Position numbers and translations under genes: made by a program
Assembly: GCA_002690755.1 (NCBI GenBank)
Contig: NZFT01000085.1
Location: forward strand, 956 to 12,783
Direction of reading: 5' to 3'
Length of the DNA: 11,828 nucleotides
Source of the DNA: Phycisphaerae bacterium
Lineage (GTDB): Bacteria > Planctomycetota > Phycisphaerae > Phycisphaerales > SM1A02
Shown: piece after piece, positions 1 to 7,500 of the stretch
Layout of the letters: every line of letters starts with the position of its first letter
Position numbering within the stretch: position 1 is the stretch's first letter
The notes under the pieces: model-generated
What the model saw: the letters and a program-made list of their open reading frames with translations, nothing else
Databases searched by the model: none
Told to the model about the DNA's origin: nothing

Positions 1-1
1 C

Positions 2-532
2 TATCTCGAGACCGGACGTTTCGCCTGGAACAGCGGCATGTTCGTCTTCCACGCCCGCACGGTGCTGGACGCGATCGCCCGATTCGAACCGGCCACCCGC
101 AGCGGACTCGACCGGATCGCGGCGCACTGGGACGACGAGCGACGCAACGCGACCCTGAACACGATCTATCCCGACCTGAAGAAGATCAGCGTCGACTACG
201 GACTCATGGAACCCGCGGGGACCGATCCCTCCCTCTCGATCTGCACCGTGCCGATGGACGTCTCCTGGATCGACGTGGGCAGCTGGCCCAGCCTGGGCGA
301 GACGATCGTCCCGGACGGCTCGGGCAATCGCATCGCGGCATCCACCACCCACGTCGGCATCGACTCGAAGGATCTGCTCGTCGTCAGCGAGGATCCCGAC
401 CACGCGATCTGCACCATCGGATGCGAAGATCTGGTGGTGATCCACACCGCGAAGGCGACGCTGGTCTGCCGCGCCGCGGACGCACAGAAGGTCAAGGACC
501 TGGCCGGCCTGGTCCCCGAGGATCTTCGCTGA
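2..532 (+). CDS. manC: Mannose-1-phosphate guanylyltransferase, C-terminal part (5' end outside window)
   Basis: The reading frame is open from base 2, so only the last 176 residues are present; the family is usually about 350 residues. The enzyme makes GDP-mannose from GTP and mannose-1-phosphate for surface polysaccharide or glycan synthesis in the cytoplasm. The visible part carries family hallmarks: FAWNSGMF near fragment residue 7, SVDYGLMEP (the usual form is SxDYxxxE) near residue 63, and WIDVGSWPSL near residue 85, followed by the region that leads into the left-handed beta-helix. There is no C-terminal phosphomannose isomerase domain, so this is the short, single-function form. The stop lies 4 nt before ruvX, so the two are probably co-transcribed, although they share no obvious pathway. 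A related sugar-phosphate nucleotidyltransferase is the main alternative; the WNSGMF and DVGSW motifs favour the mannose enzyme. Confidence 0.87.
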   Translation, partial: YLETGRFAWNSGMFVFHARTVLDAIARFEPATRSGLDRIAAHWDDERRNATLNTIYPDLKKISVDYGLMEPAGTDPSLSICTVPMDVSWIDVGSWPSLGETIVPDGSGNRIAASTTHVGIDSKDLLVVSEDPDHAICTIGCEDLVVIHTAKATLVCRAADAQKVKDLAGLVPEDLR

Positions 533-536
533 AACC

Positions 537-941
537 ATGCGGATCCTCGCCGTCGATCTCGGAGACGTCCGCACCGGTCTCGCCGCGGGCGAGGACCTGA
601 CGGGCACCGTGCAACCGCTCGAAGTGATTGTGGAACGCGACCCCGAGCGTCGATTCGACAAGATCGTCTCGGCCGCCGAAGCGTTCGGGCCGGACCTCGT
701 GCTGGTGGGACTCCCGATCAACATGGACGACACTGAAGGCCCGCGGGCCCTCGCGGCCCGGGCCTTCGGAGCCCGCGTGGCCGAGCGAACCGGACTCCGG
801 GTCGATTTTCACGATGAACGACTCTCGAGCTTCGAAGCCGACGAGGCCTTGAAGGGATCCGGTCTCACCCACAAGGGCAAGAAGAAGATCCAGGACGCCA
901 TCGCCGCCGCGAACATCCTCGAGGACTGGCTTCGCCGCTGA
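537..941 (+). CDS. ruvX: RuvX/YqgF-family Holliday junction resolvase-like nuclease
   Basis: This 134-aa protein has the usual length for YqgF/RuvX, an RNase H-fold family implicated in pre-16S rRNA 5'-end processing and in Holliday junction resolution. Visible motifs in order are AVDLGDVRTG (residues 5-14, with metal-binding Asp7), LVGLPINMDDTEGP (56-69), FHDERLSS (91-98, Asp93/Glu94) and KKKIQDAIAAANILEDWL (115-132, with the last acidic residue Asp120). All expected acidic active-site positions are present. The ATG follows the upstream gene's stop by 4 nt, and a GAGGAT sequence at 518-523 could serve as a ribosome-binding site. The gene converges with pgl and only 6 bp separate their stop codons. 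The family assignment is firm; the exact cellular role in this organism is inferred from homologues. Confidence 0.93.
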   Translation: MRILAVDLGDVRTGLAAGEDLTGTVQPLEVIVERDPERRFDKIVSAAEAFGPDLVLVGLPINMDDTEGPRALAARAFGARVAERTGLRVDFHDERLSSFEADEALKGSGLTHKGKKKIQDAIAAANILEDWLRR

Positions 942-947
942 ACCGGT

Positions 948-1736
948 TCAACCGCCGCAGGCGGCGCGGTCCACGTACCACACCAGCTCGCCGCGCAACG
1001 CACGGATCCCCTTGCAGGGAAGGGCCTCGAAACCGTCGCCGCCGCTGGAGATCCGGGCGATCATCTCGGCCTTCTTCGCGCCGAGCACGTAGAACGCGAT
1101 GGAACGGGCATCGTTCAACAGCGGATAGGTCATGGTCACCCGCGGCGGCGGAACCACGCTCGGCGCGTCGTTGTCGACCACCCATCGATCCTCGACCAGC
1201 AACGCCGGGCTGTGGGGAAACAGGCTCGCGGTGTGCCCGTCCGGCCCCATGCCGAGCAGCACGAAGTCGAGTCGCCCCCGATCACGCTCGTCGGGGCCGC
1301 CGCCGAGCATCAGGCACTCCCGCAGTTCCGCTTCGTAGCGATCGGCGGCGTCCTCGTCCTCGACCGGCATCGGATGCACGTTGGCGCCGGGGATGTCGCA
1401 GTGCTCGATGATCAGTTCGTGGATGTGCTTGAAGTTGTTGGTGTCGCTGTCGAAGGGGGCGCGTCGCTCGTCCACGATCCAGAGGTGGGTGTTGCTCCAA
1501 GGCATCTCCCGGAACAGCGGATCGATCATGAGCCTGCGATAGAGCGGCATCGGGGTGCCGCCTCCGGAAAGCGCAAGGTGGAAGATCCCCCGCTTCCGCA
1601 CCGCCTGCTTGGCCACCGCGAGCAGGTCGCGGCCGAGCCGCTCCTGGGCATCCTCCTCGTCCGCGGCCACATTGACGCCGCCCGGCAGGGAGGGGACCTG
1701 GAATCCGTCGTCCTCGATCTCGTAGGTGTCGCTCAT
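948..1736 (-). CDS. pgl: 6-phosphogluconolactonase (Pgl, SugarP-isomerase fold)
   Basis: This cytosolic enzyme hydrolyses 6-phosphogluconolactone to 6-phosphogluconate, the second step of the oxidative pentose phosphate pathway. The chosen start gives 262 residues, in line with the family. Motifs are HLALSGGGTP (53-62, phosphate binding), WIVDERRAPFDSDTNN (86-101, equivalent to the DERxVPxxxxxSN block), LGMGPDGHTASLFP (161-174, containing the catalytic His) and PRVTMTYPLLNDA (198-210). The frame is open upstream to 1931, but that extension runs into zwf; the ATG at 1734-1736 is preceded by AGAAGGAAG and yields a typical N-terminus. It lies 70 nt downstream of zwf on the same strand, so the two consecutive enzymes are probably co-expressed. 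Its stop is 6 bp from the ruvX stop on the other strand. Confidence 0.94.
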   Translation of the reverse strand: MSDTYEIEDDGFQVPSLPGGVNVAADEEDAQERLGRDLLAVAKQAVRKRGIFHLALSGGGTPMPLYRRLMIDPLFREMPWSNTHLWIVDERRAPFDSDTNNFKHIHELIIEHCDIPGANVHPMPVEDEDAADRYEAELRECLMLGGGPDERDRGRLDFVLLGMGPDGHTASLFPHSPALLVEDRWVVDNDAPSVVPPPRVTMTYPLLNDARSIAFYVLGAKKAEMIARISSGGDGFEALPCKGIRALRGELVWYVDRAACGG

Positions 1737-1806
1737 TTCTTCCTTCTGCTCCTTCGTTTCCCGTCGATTCGATGATGGACTTCGAACGTCAACGCCGCGC
1801 CGCTCA

Positions 1807-3363
1807 TCATCCCCCGCTCGCGTCGTCCTCACGCCAGCAACGCCCCTTCCGGGCGAGGAGTTCCCGCGCCGAATCCGGCCCCCACGATCCGGGCTGGTAG
1901 TTGTCACGGATCCCCTTTCGCGCGGCCGCACTCGATGCGTCGAGGAACGGCATCACCGCGTCCCAGGCGCTTTCGACCTCGGTCCGGCTCTTGAACAGCG
2001 TCTGATCCCCCCGCATCGCGTCGATCATCAGCGGACCGTAGGCCTCGAGCGAAGGCGCATCGAAGGTGGCCCCGACGTCCGCCATCATCTCCAGCGGGTC
2101 GATGTGGATGCCCAGTCCGGGACGCTTGGTCTCGAAACGGAGACTGAGTCGTTCGGTCGGCGCGACCGTGAACACCAGGCGGTCGGGCACCAGTCGGTCG
2201 CCGCCCACGAAGTCGGGCAGCTTCCGGAAGAGATTGGCCGCCGGGGGCTTGAACTGGACGACGACCTCGGTGCGCTTCTCGGCCATGCGCTTCCCGCTGC
2301 GAAGGTAGAACGGGGTGCCGGCCCAACGCCAGTTCTGGAACTGGAGTTCCAGCGCCGCGAAGGTCTCGGTGGTGCTGCCGGGCGCGACCCCCTCGCTGGC
2401 CGCGAACCCCGGGTCCTCACCACCGTCGGATGCGTACTGTCCGAGGGCGCAGTAGTCGGCGACCCGGTCGAGCGGCGTGGGCACCAGCGCATCGATGACC
2501 TTGACCTTCTCGCTCCGGATGTGCTCCGGGGTGTAGTCGGTGGGCGGTTCCATCGCGACGAACGCGAGGATCTGAAAGAGGTGCGACTGGATCATGTCGC
2601 GGATCGCCCCGGTCTGATCGTAGAACGCGGTCCGCTGCCCCACGCCGACGGTCTCGGCCGCGGTGATCTGGACGTGGTCGATGTACTGCTGGTTCCAGAC
2701 CGGTTCCCAGAGGATGTTCGCGAATCGGAACACCAGCAGGCTCTGCACGATCTCCTTCGCGAGGTAGTGGTCGATGCGATAGATCGACTCCTCCTCGAAC
2801 GCCCGCCCCAGGGTCCGGTTCAGACTCTTGGCCGACGTGTCGTCGTTCCCGAACGGCTTCTCGATGATGATCCGCTGCCAGCTGGCGGCGTCGGGATCGA
2901 TGCTGCACCACCGCTTCCCCTCGATGACCAGACCCGCCTCGTCGATCTTCTCCACGATCGGTTCGTAGAGCGAGCTCGCCACACTGAGGAAGAACAGGAC
3001 GTTGCCGCCGTTGCCCGCCGCCGCGTCGAGCTCCGAGACCCGCTTGCCGACCGCCGCCATGCCTTCGGACGTCGTGGCGTCCGCGGGCAGGTAGTGGGTC
3101 CGGGCGGCGAGCTCCCGCCAGGTCGACTCGTCGAAGTCGGGATCATGCTGCCGGACCCACGGTTCGAGTTCGTCGCGCCACGCGTCGTCGGTCTTCGGAC
3201 GCCGCGCAACCCCGAGAATGCGGGTGCGGTCGGGCAACAGTCCCATCCGCGTCATCTCGTACATCGCGGGAATCAGCTTGCGGGCCGTGAGATCGCCCGA
3301 CGCCCCGAAGATGACGAGGGTGCAGGGATCGGCGGCGTGATTCGAGGCGATGACGTCGGACAT
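1807..3363 (-). CDS. zwf: Glucose-6-phosphate 1-dehydrogenase
   Basis: This is the first enzyme of the oxidative pentose phosphate pathway, oxidising glucose-6-phosphate to 6-phosphogluconolactone with NADP+. The 518-residue product is close to the usual 490-510. It shows the Rossmann fingerprint FGASGDLTARKLIP (19-32), IIIEKPFG (165-172), the active-site signature RIDHYLAKE (196-204, with catalytic His199) and, further on, YLRSGKRM, all typical of Zwf. The signature has Ala where the common form RIDHYLGKE has Gly. The start at 3361-3363 was preferred over the in-frame ATG at 3459 because it begins just before the Rossmann fold, has GAGG about 8 nt upstream, and avoids overlapping trpC. It sits 43 nt downstream of trpC and 70 nt upstream of pgl on the same strand, which suggests a trpC-zwf-pgl transcription unit. 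Confidence 0.96.
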   Translation of the reverse strand: MSDVIASNHAADPCTLVIFGASGDLTARKLIPAMYEMTRMGLLPDRTRILGVARRPKTDDAWRDELEPWVRQHDPDFDESTWRELAARTHYLPADATTSEGMAAVGKRVSELDAAAGNGGNVLFFLSVASSLYEPIVEKIDEAGLVIEGKRWCSIDPDAASWQRIIIEKPFGNDDTSAKSLNRTLGRAFEEESIYRIDHYLAKEIVQSLLVFRFANILWEPVWNQQYIDHVQITAAETVGVGQRTAFYDQTGAIRDMIQSHLFQILAFVAMEPPTDYTPEHIRSEKVKVIDALVPTPLDRVADYCALGQYASDGGEDPGFAASEGVAPGSTTETFAALELQFQNWRWAGTPFYLRSGKRMAEKRTEVVVQFKPPAANLFRKLPDFVGGDRLVPDRLVFTVAPTERLSLRFETKRPGLGIHIDPLEMMADVGATFDAPSLEAYGPLMIDAMRGDQTLFKSRTEVESAWDAVMPFLDASSAAARKGIRDNYQPGSWGPDSARELLARKGRCWREDDASGG

Positions 3364-3406
3364 GGAGTGGACCTCGAGGCGAGAGAGGCGGATCGGAGAG
3401 GCGGGC

Positions 3407-4237
3407 TCAGTCCGGCGGCGGATGATCGATCTCGGCGAGCAGGTCCGCGAGGGCCGCACCGGGATCAGGCTCCCGCATGAGGTGCTCGCCGACCAGGGCG
3501 ATGTTGATTCCGTGTTCGCGAAGCCGGCGAAGGTCGTCGGCGGTCCGGATTCCGGACTCGCTCACCAGCACCCGCGGGTCCTCCACGAGATCGAGCACCC
3601 GGAAGGTGTGCGCGAGATCGGTGATCATGGTGGAGAGATCGCGATTGTTCACCCCCAGCAGCGAATAGCCCGCGTGCGGGAAACCCACGTGGTTCAACAC
3701 CCGGTAGAGGTTGTCGATCGAGTGCACTTCGACCAGCGAGGTCATGCCGAGTTCGGTCGCGAGGATCTGGTAGTCGATGATCTGGCCCTCGCTGAGCACC
3801 TCCGCGATCAGCAGGATCGCATCCGCGCCGGCGGCCCGGGACTCCCAGACCTGGTACTCGTCGACGATGAAGTCCTTGCGCAGGACCGGGAGCGGGACCC
3901 GATCCTTGATGCGAAGGATGTACCCGAGATCGCCCCCGAAGTAGTGCCCGTCGGTGAGACAGGAGATCGCGGCCGCCCCGCCCGAGTGGTAGCGTGAGGC
4001 GATGTCCGCCGGATCGAAATCATCGCGAATGACCCCGGCCGACGGGCTCTTTCGCTTGACCTCCGCGATCACGCGGAAGTTCCGGGGCCTTCGGTCCGCG
4101 ACCACCGCCCGGAAGAAGTTCCGCGGACGGCCGATCTCCTCGATCCGGTCCTTGATGGACTCGATCGGGGTCAGAGCGCGGGCCTTCTCGACCTCGATCC
4201 GCTTTCGAGCGACGATTTCTTCGAGCACGTTGTCCAT
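3407..4237 (-). CDS. trpC: Indole-3-glycerol phosphate synthase
   Basis: This TIM-barrel enzyme closes the ring of carboxyphenylamino-deoxyribulose phosphate to form indole-3-glycerol phosphate in tryptophan synthesis. The 276-aa length fits the monofunctional form, with no fused TrpF. Motifs are IAEVKRKSPSAG (57-68; Glu59, Lys61, Ser64), VLRKDFIVDEYQVWESRAAGADAILLI (118 onward; Lys121), LVEVH (168-172; Glu170), LGVNNRDLSTM (194-204) and LVSESGI (224-230; Glu227). These supply all the expected catalytic residues. The start giving MDNVLEEIVARKRIEV matches the typical family N-terminus; a second ATG 9 codons upstream (4262-4264) is possible, and neither has a clear Shine-Dalgarno site. The gene is head-to-head with the CPBP protease gene, with 25 bp between start codons, and is followed 43 nt later by zwf. 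No other trp biosynthesis gene is in the window, and no leader peptide or attenuator was seen. Confidence 0.95.
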   Translation of the reverse strand: MDNVLEEIVARKRIEVEKARALTPIESIKDRIEEIGRPRNFFRAVVADRRPRNFRVIAEVKRKSPSAGVIRDDFDPADIASRYHSGGAAAISCLTDGHYFGGDLGYILRIKDRVPLPVLRKDFIVDEYQVWESRAAGADAILLIAEVLSEGQIIDYQILATELGMTSLVEVHSIDNLYRVLNHVGFPHAGYSLLGVNNRDLSTMITDLAHTFRVLDLVEDPRVLVSESGIRTADDLRRLREHGINIALVGEHLMREPDPGAALADLLAEIDHPPPD

Positions 4238-4262
4238 CGGAGAATCATCAACCCGCGAGTGC

Positions 4263-5237
4263 ATGAGAAGGCGCAGCGTCCGTCGCCACGTCCCGGCGGC
4301 GGGGCTCGCGATCGCGAGCGTGACCGGCCCCGGTTCCACGGACATCCTACTCGCAGCGTCCACCGAAACGGCGGCCGCCGCCGAAACCACGGCGACGGTC
4401 GCCGGCGCGGACTGGCTGTCGCTCATCTCCCTGCTCCTCGCACCGGTCTCGATCGGCCTGCTCGTCTGGTGGTGGCGATACCGCCGAAGCGCACCCGATC
4501 GGATCCGTGGCACGCCCTGGCGACTCGCCGCGGGGCCGAGCCTCGTCTTCTTCGCCGTCGGCCTGATCGGGGGCGGGATCGCGGTCGGCCTGACGCCGGC
4601 GGCGTGGCTCGCCGCGGACGACTCGCCGCTTCGGGAGACCGCGGTCGCCGGCTGGATCGCGACCCTCGGCAGCCTGCTCCTCTGCACCCCCGCGATTCCG
4701 ATCTGGCGACGAACGCCAAGGCAGCTCGACGCCACCCCCCCCGCCACCGTCGGGAAGGGCATCCTGATCGGCACCCTCGGACTGCTGGTGGCCCTTCCCC
4801 TGATCGAAACCGGGGCGATCGTCGGCCAGTACGTGCAGCAGCTGTTCTCCGAGACGACCCCGGAACTCGTGGCCCATGCGATCCTCGAGGCCCTGGTCCG
4901 GGCCGACCGGGATGGCTGGTGGTGGCTGATCGCCGCCAACGCGATCCTCGGCGCCCCGGTGATCGAGGAACTCCTCTATCGCGGCTTCCTCCAGCAGGGC
5001 TTTCGCATCGTGGGGGTGGCCGTCACCCCCGCCATTCTCGTGACCAGCGCGATCTTCACCCTGATGCACTTTCCGGTCCTCCCGCAGGAGAGCGTGGTCG
5101 CCGCGATGTCCGCGCTGTTCCTGCTTTCGATCACGCTCGGCGCGATCCGGGAACGAACCGGTCGGCTCGCGCCCTGCATGATCGCCCACGGCCTGTTCAA
5201 CGCCTTCAATCTCGGCCTCGCCGTCGCCTTCACCTGA
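4263..5237 (+). CDS. CPBP-family intramembrane glutamic endopeptidase (Abi/Rce1-like)
   Basis: This is a polytopic inner-membrane protein of 324 residues with the three CPBP (Rce1-like) motifs: EELLYR (235-240, EExxxR), FTLMH (265-269, FxxxH) and HGLFN (309-313, HxxxN). These place the catalytic Glu and His residues inside the membrane. Hydrophobic segments are visible at about 51-71, 89-110, 126-147, 166-189, 219-233, 252-268, 275-294 and 304-322. Family members process prenylated or small peptide substrates in some organisms, but the substrate here is unknown. The first 50 residues are Arg- and Ala-rich and not conserved in appearance. The start is therefore uncertain: the ATG at 4263 overlaps an alternative trpC ATG on the other strand, and a later GTG at 4320 is possible. 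The frame stays open into trpC only as an antisense shadow. The gene ends 46 nt before trpS. Confidence 0.88.
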   Translation: MRRRSVRRHVPAAGLAIASVTGPGSTDILLAASTETAAAAETTATVAGADWLSLISLLLAPVSIGLLVWWWRYRRSAPDRIRGTPWRLAAGPSLVFFAVGLIGGGIAVGLTPAAWLAADDSPLRETAVAGWIATLGSLLLCTPAIPIWRRTPRQLDATPPATVGKGILIGTLGLLVALPLIETGAIVGQYVQQLFSETTPELVAHAILEALVRADRDGWWWLIAANAILGAPVIEELLYRGFLQQGFRIVGVAVTPAILVTSAIFTLMHFPVLPQESVVAAMSALFLLSITLGAIRERTGRLAPCMIAHGLFNAFNLGLAVAFT

Positions 5238-5268
5238 TCCCGGGATCCGAGGCCGGCCGCACGCCCCG

Positions 5269-5274
5269 TATACT
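5269..5274 (+). promoter_or_regulatory. Candidate -10 box of a leaderless or very short-leader trpS promoter
   Basis: The hexamer TATACT matches the sigma-70 -10 consensus TATAAT at five of six bases and stands out in a GC-rich gap. Its end is only 9 nt before the trpS ATG, so transcription starting 6-8 nt downstream would begin almost at the start codon. No Shine-Dalgarno sequence is visible between box and ATG. No convincing -35 hexamer is seen around 5246-5251. Confidence 0.4.
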
Positions 5275-5283
5275 CGGGCCCTC

Positions 5284-6360
5284 ATGACCGACGCTCCACC
5301 GACCGATCGTGCCCGGATCCTCACCGGCGACACCCCCACCGGCAAGCTCCATCTCGGGCACTGGGTGGGCTCGGTGAAGCGCCGGGTCGAACTGCAGCGT
5401 TCCCACGACTGCTTCTTCATCCTCGCCAACATCCACGCGTTCACCACCCGGGCCGACAAGCCCGAGGCGATCCGCGAGGACACCCTCGAGATCGTCCGCG
5501 ACCTACTGGCGATGGGAATCGATCCCGAAGGCGCTTCGATCTTCCTGCAGAGCGAGGTCCCCGCGATCGCGGAACTGACCTTCCTCTTCGCGATGCTTCT
5601 TCCCTACAACCGGGTGATGCGGAATCCGACCCTGAAGGACGAGATCAAGGTCAAGAACCTCGGCGAGACCTACAGCTTCGGGTTCCCCCTCTACGCGGTC
5701 GGACAGACCGCGGACATCCTCGCCTTCCGACCGGTCGGCGTGCCGGTGGGCGAGGACCAGGTCGCCCATCTCGAACTCACCCGCGAAGTCGCCCGTCGCT
5801 TCAATCAGATGTACTGCGGCGTCCACGACAAGGCGGAGGACGACGACCACGTCTCGGAGGGCGGCGTCTTCCCGATTCCGCGGGCGGACGTCGGCAAGGT
5901 CGGTCGTCTGGTGGGCACCGACGGCGAGAACAAGATGAGCAAGTCGCTCAACAACGCGGTCTACATCTCCGACACCGGGAAACAGGTCCAGAAGAAGATC
6001 AACAAGATCTTCACCGGCCGGCAGAGCGCGACCGAACCCGGCGATCCGAACAACATCCTGATGCAGTACTGCGAGATCTTCATCCCCGACGCGGACCGCG
6101 TCGCGGAGCTGAAGGATCTCTACTCGCGTGGCGCGGACATCGGCGACGGCCACATCAAGCAGGAACTCGGCGCCGCGATCAACGAACTGCTCGAACCGAT
6201 GCGGGAGCGCCGTGCGAAGTACGAGGGTGACGATGCGTACGTGATCGACGTCCTCAAGTCGGGCACCGCCCGCGCGAACGCACTCACCGAGGAGACCCTC
6301 GCCATGGCCAAGGAGGCCTGCGGGCTCGGTTTCTTCAGGCGATCGCTGGAACTCCACTGA
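5284..6360 (+). CDS. trpS: Tryptophanyl-tRNA synthetase
   Basis: This class I aminoacyl-tRNA synthetase charges tRNA-Trp with tryptophan using ATP. The 358-residue length fits bacterial TrpS at about 330-360. The N-terminal ATP-binding signature is ILTGDTPTGKLHLGHWVGS (12-30), with LHLGH as the HIGH-type motif. EDQVAHLELTREVARRFN lies in the middle, and the second ATP motif KMSKS is at residues 217-221, followed by LNNAVYISD. Both catalytic motifs are intact and the protein appears complete. It follows the CPBP gene by 46 nt but may have its own promoter, given the TATACT box just before the ATG. Its stop codon is directly abutted by the ATG of the zinc-ribbon gene. No T-box or attenuator is visible. 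Confidence 0.96.
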   Translation: MTDAPPTDRARILTGDTPTGKLHLGHWVGSVKRRVELQRSHDCFFILANIHAFTTRADKPEAIREDTLEIVRDLLAMGIDPEGASIFLQSEVPAIAELTFLFAMLLPYNRVMRNPTLKDEIKVKNLGETYSFGFPLYAVGQTADILAFRPVGVPVGEDQVAHLELTREVARRFNQMYCGVHDKAEDDDHVSEGGVFPIPRADVGKVGRLVGTDGENKMSKSLNNAVYISDTGKQVQKKINKIFTGRQSATEPGDPNNILMQYCEIFIPDADRVAELKDLYSRGADIGDGHIKQELGAAINELLEPMRERRAKYEGDDAYVIDVLKSGTARANALTEETLAMAKEACGLGFFRRSLELH

Positions 6361-6651
6361 ATGAGCCGCACCGCACGAGTCCTCGCCGCGGCCCTCGCGA
6401 CGCTGCTGTTGCTGCCGTGCCTGGGATTCGGGCTCTTCGGACTGTTGGCTTCGCAGGAGCCGGGCGTTGGGATCGGCTGGACGATCGGATACCTCTGCTT
6501 CGACACGACGTTGCTGGGGCTGATCGCCGCGGGCTGGTGGGCCGCGCTGCGACGCGACCAGAAACTTCCCTGGGAGTGCCCGGCCTGCGGCTACGACCGC
6601 CGCGGCGCGACCGACGGTCCCTGCCCCGAATGCGGCGCGGTCACGAGCTGA
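6361..6651 (+). CDS. Small membrane protein with C-terminal zinc ribbon
   Basis: This 96-aa protein of unknown function has two hydrophobic segments (about 6-30 and 38-62), a short basic linker, and a C-terminal zinc ribbon. The ribbon has CPACGYDRRG (Cys73, Cys76) and CPECGA (Cys88, Cys91), giving four zinc ligands in two CxxC pairs. In my recollection, short membrane proteins ending in CPxCGYDxRG...CPECG are common in planctomycetes of the Phycisphaerae. The ATG starts on the base after the trpS TGA, so translation is probably coupled by termination-reinitiation; no separate ribosome-binding site is evident. The gene converges with flgH, with 15 bp between stops. The ribbon faces one side of the membrane and could bind protein or nucleic acid, but nothing in the context indicates a partner. 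Confidence 0.82.
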   Translation: MSRTARVLAAALATLLLLPCLGFGLFGLLASQEPGVGIGWTIGYLCFDTTLLGLIAAGWWAALRRDQKLPWECPACGYDRRGATDGPCPECGAVTS

Positions 6652-6666
6652 TGCCGCAGGACGGAT

Positions 6667-7446
6667 TCAGAACGCGAAGAGGAAGTCCAGGGCCTCGGCG
6701 ATGAAGCCGCGCTGCGTCGATCGTTCGACCGCACCGGTGTGGACCTTGTCGACCGCGAGATCGTAGAGCTGGTTCGAGGTCACGGTCCCGTCGGCGGTGA
6801 TCCAGTCGGACCGCGTGCTTCCGGTCAGCCGGATCTCGGTCCGATCCCCGCTCCAGTTTCGAACCACCCGCGCCTCGAGCACGAGGTTTCCGTTGGGCTT
6901 CACCTCGACGATCCGGGCGGTGATCCGGTCGGTCATCTCGTCCTGTCGCTGGTACCGACCCTCGCCCTCGAATTCCTTTTCAGCGCCGATCTCGACGCCG
7001 GGGAGCGAATCACTGGTGCTCGGACTGAAGGTGAAGGCGCCGAGATCGAAACTCGAGAACTCCGCGACCTCGGCCTTCGCGACCCCTTCGGTCTCGAGCT
7101 CCCGCTTCTGATCGATCTTCGAACGGCTCTTCTCGATCACCACGATCTGGATCAGATCCTCTTCACGCCACTCCCGCGCCGCGGGCATCAGCGAGACGGT
7201 TCCGAACCGGGTGTCACCGGCGCGAATCGTGCCGTACATGTGGAACCGGGCCGGCACGGCCTGGACAACTTCGTCCACCCGACCGGGCAGGATCACCGGC
7301 GAGGCATCACGGGCGTCGGCCACCGCGGCCCCCGCGAGTCCGGCGGCCATGGCGGTCGAGGCGATCGCGATGCCGAGGAATCCGCGGCGGGCGGTTCGAA
7401 GACGCCGGGCGGGAAGGCTGATGCGGTGGTCGGTGCGATGAGTCAT
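6667..7446 (-). CDS. flgH: Flagellar basal-body L-ring protein
   Basis: FlgH forms the outer-membrane L ring, the bushing for the flagellar rod. The 259-aa product carries family features: a REEDLIQIVVIEKSRSK stretch near 93-110 (family GDxIxVxxxExxxA), MTDRITARIVEVKPNGNLVLEARV in the ring-building core, and a C-terminal segment with SNQLYDLAVDKVHTG like the family's typical end. The N-terminus is a cleavable-type signal: a basic region with ARRGFLG at 19-25, a hydrophobic run to about 42, and AVADA near 41-45. Unlike classical FlgH there is no lipobox and no cysteine anywhere in the protein, so it cannot be a lipoprotein. The RRxFL pattern resembles a twin-arginine signal. A GAAAGG sequence lies 7 nt before the ATG. 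It is the last gene of the operon, 54 nt after flgA. Confidence 0.88.
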   Translation of the reverse strand: MTHRTDHRISLPARRLRTARRGFLGIAIASTAMAAGLAGAAVADARDASPVILPGRVDEVVQAVPARFHMYGTIRAGDTRFGTVSLMPAAREWREEDLIQIVVIEKSRSKIDQKRELETEGVAKAEVAEFSSFDLGAFTFSPSTSDSLPGVEIGAEKEFEGEGRYQRQDEMTDRITARIVEVKPNGNLVLEARVVRNWSGDRTEIRLTGSTRSDWITADGTVTSNQLYDLAVDKVHTGAVERSTQRGFIAEALDFLFAF

Positions 7447-7500
7447 GACGGGCCTTTCGGGGAACGGCGAACCGCGTTGCCGCGATCGCGTCGGGGAGAT

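Noticed and set aside
952..964. CCGCC-GCA-GGCGG hairpin just after the ruvX stop
   Set aside because: Considered as a terminator for the convergent ruvX/pgl pair, but there is no T-tract on either side and it lies in the pgl coding end.
1726..3480. 584-codon + strand frame antisense to zwf
   Set aside because: Shadow of the clearly recognisable zwf gene; its product has no motif and is full of Arg, Asp and Gly from reverse reading.
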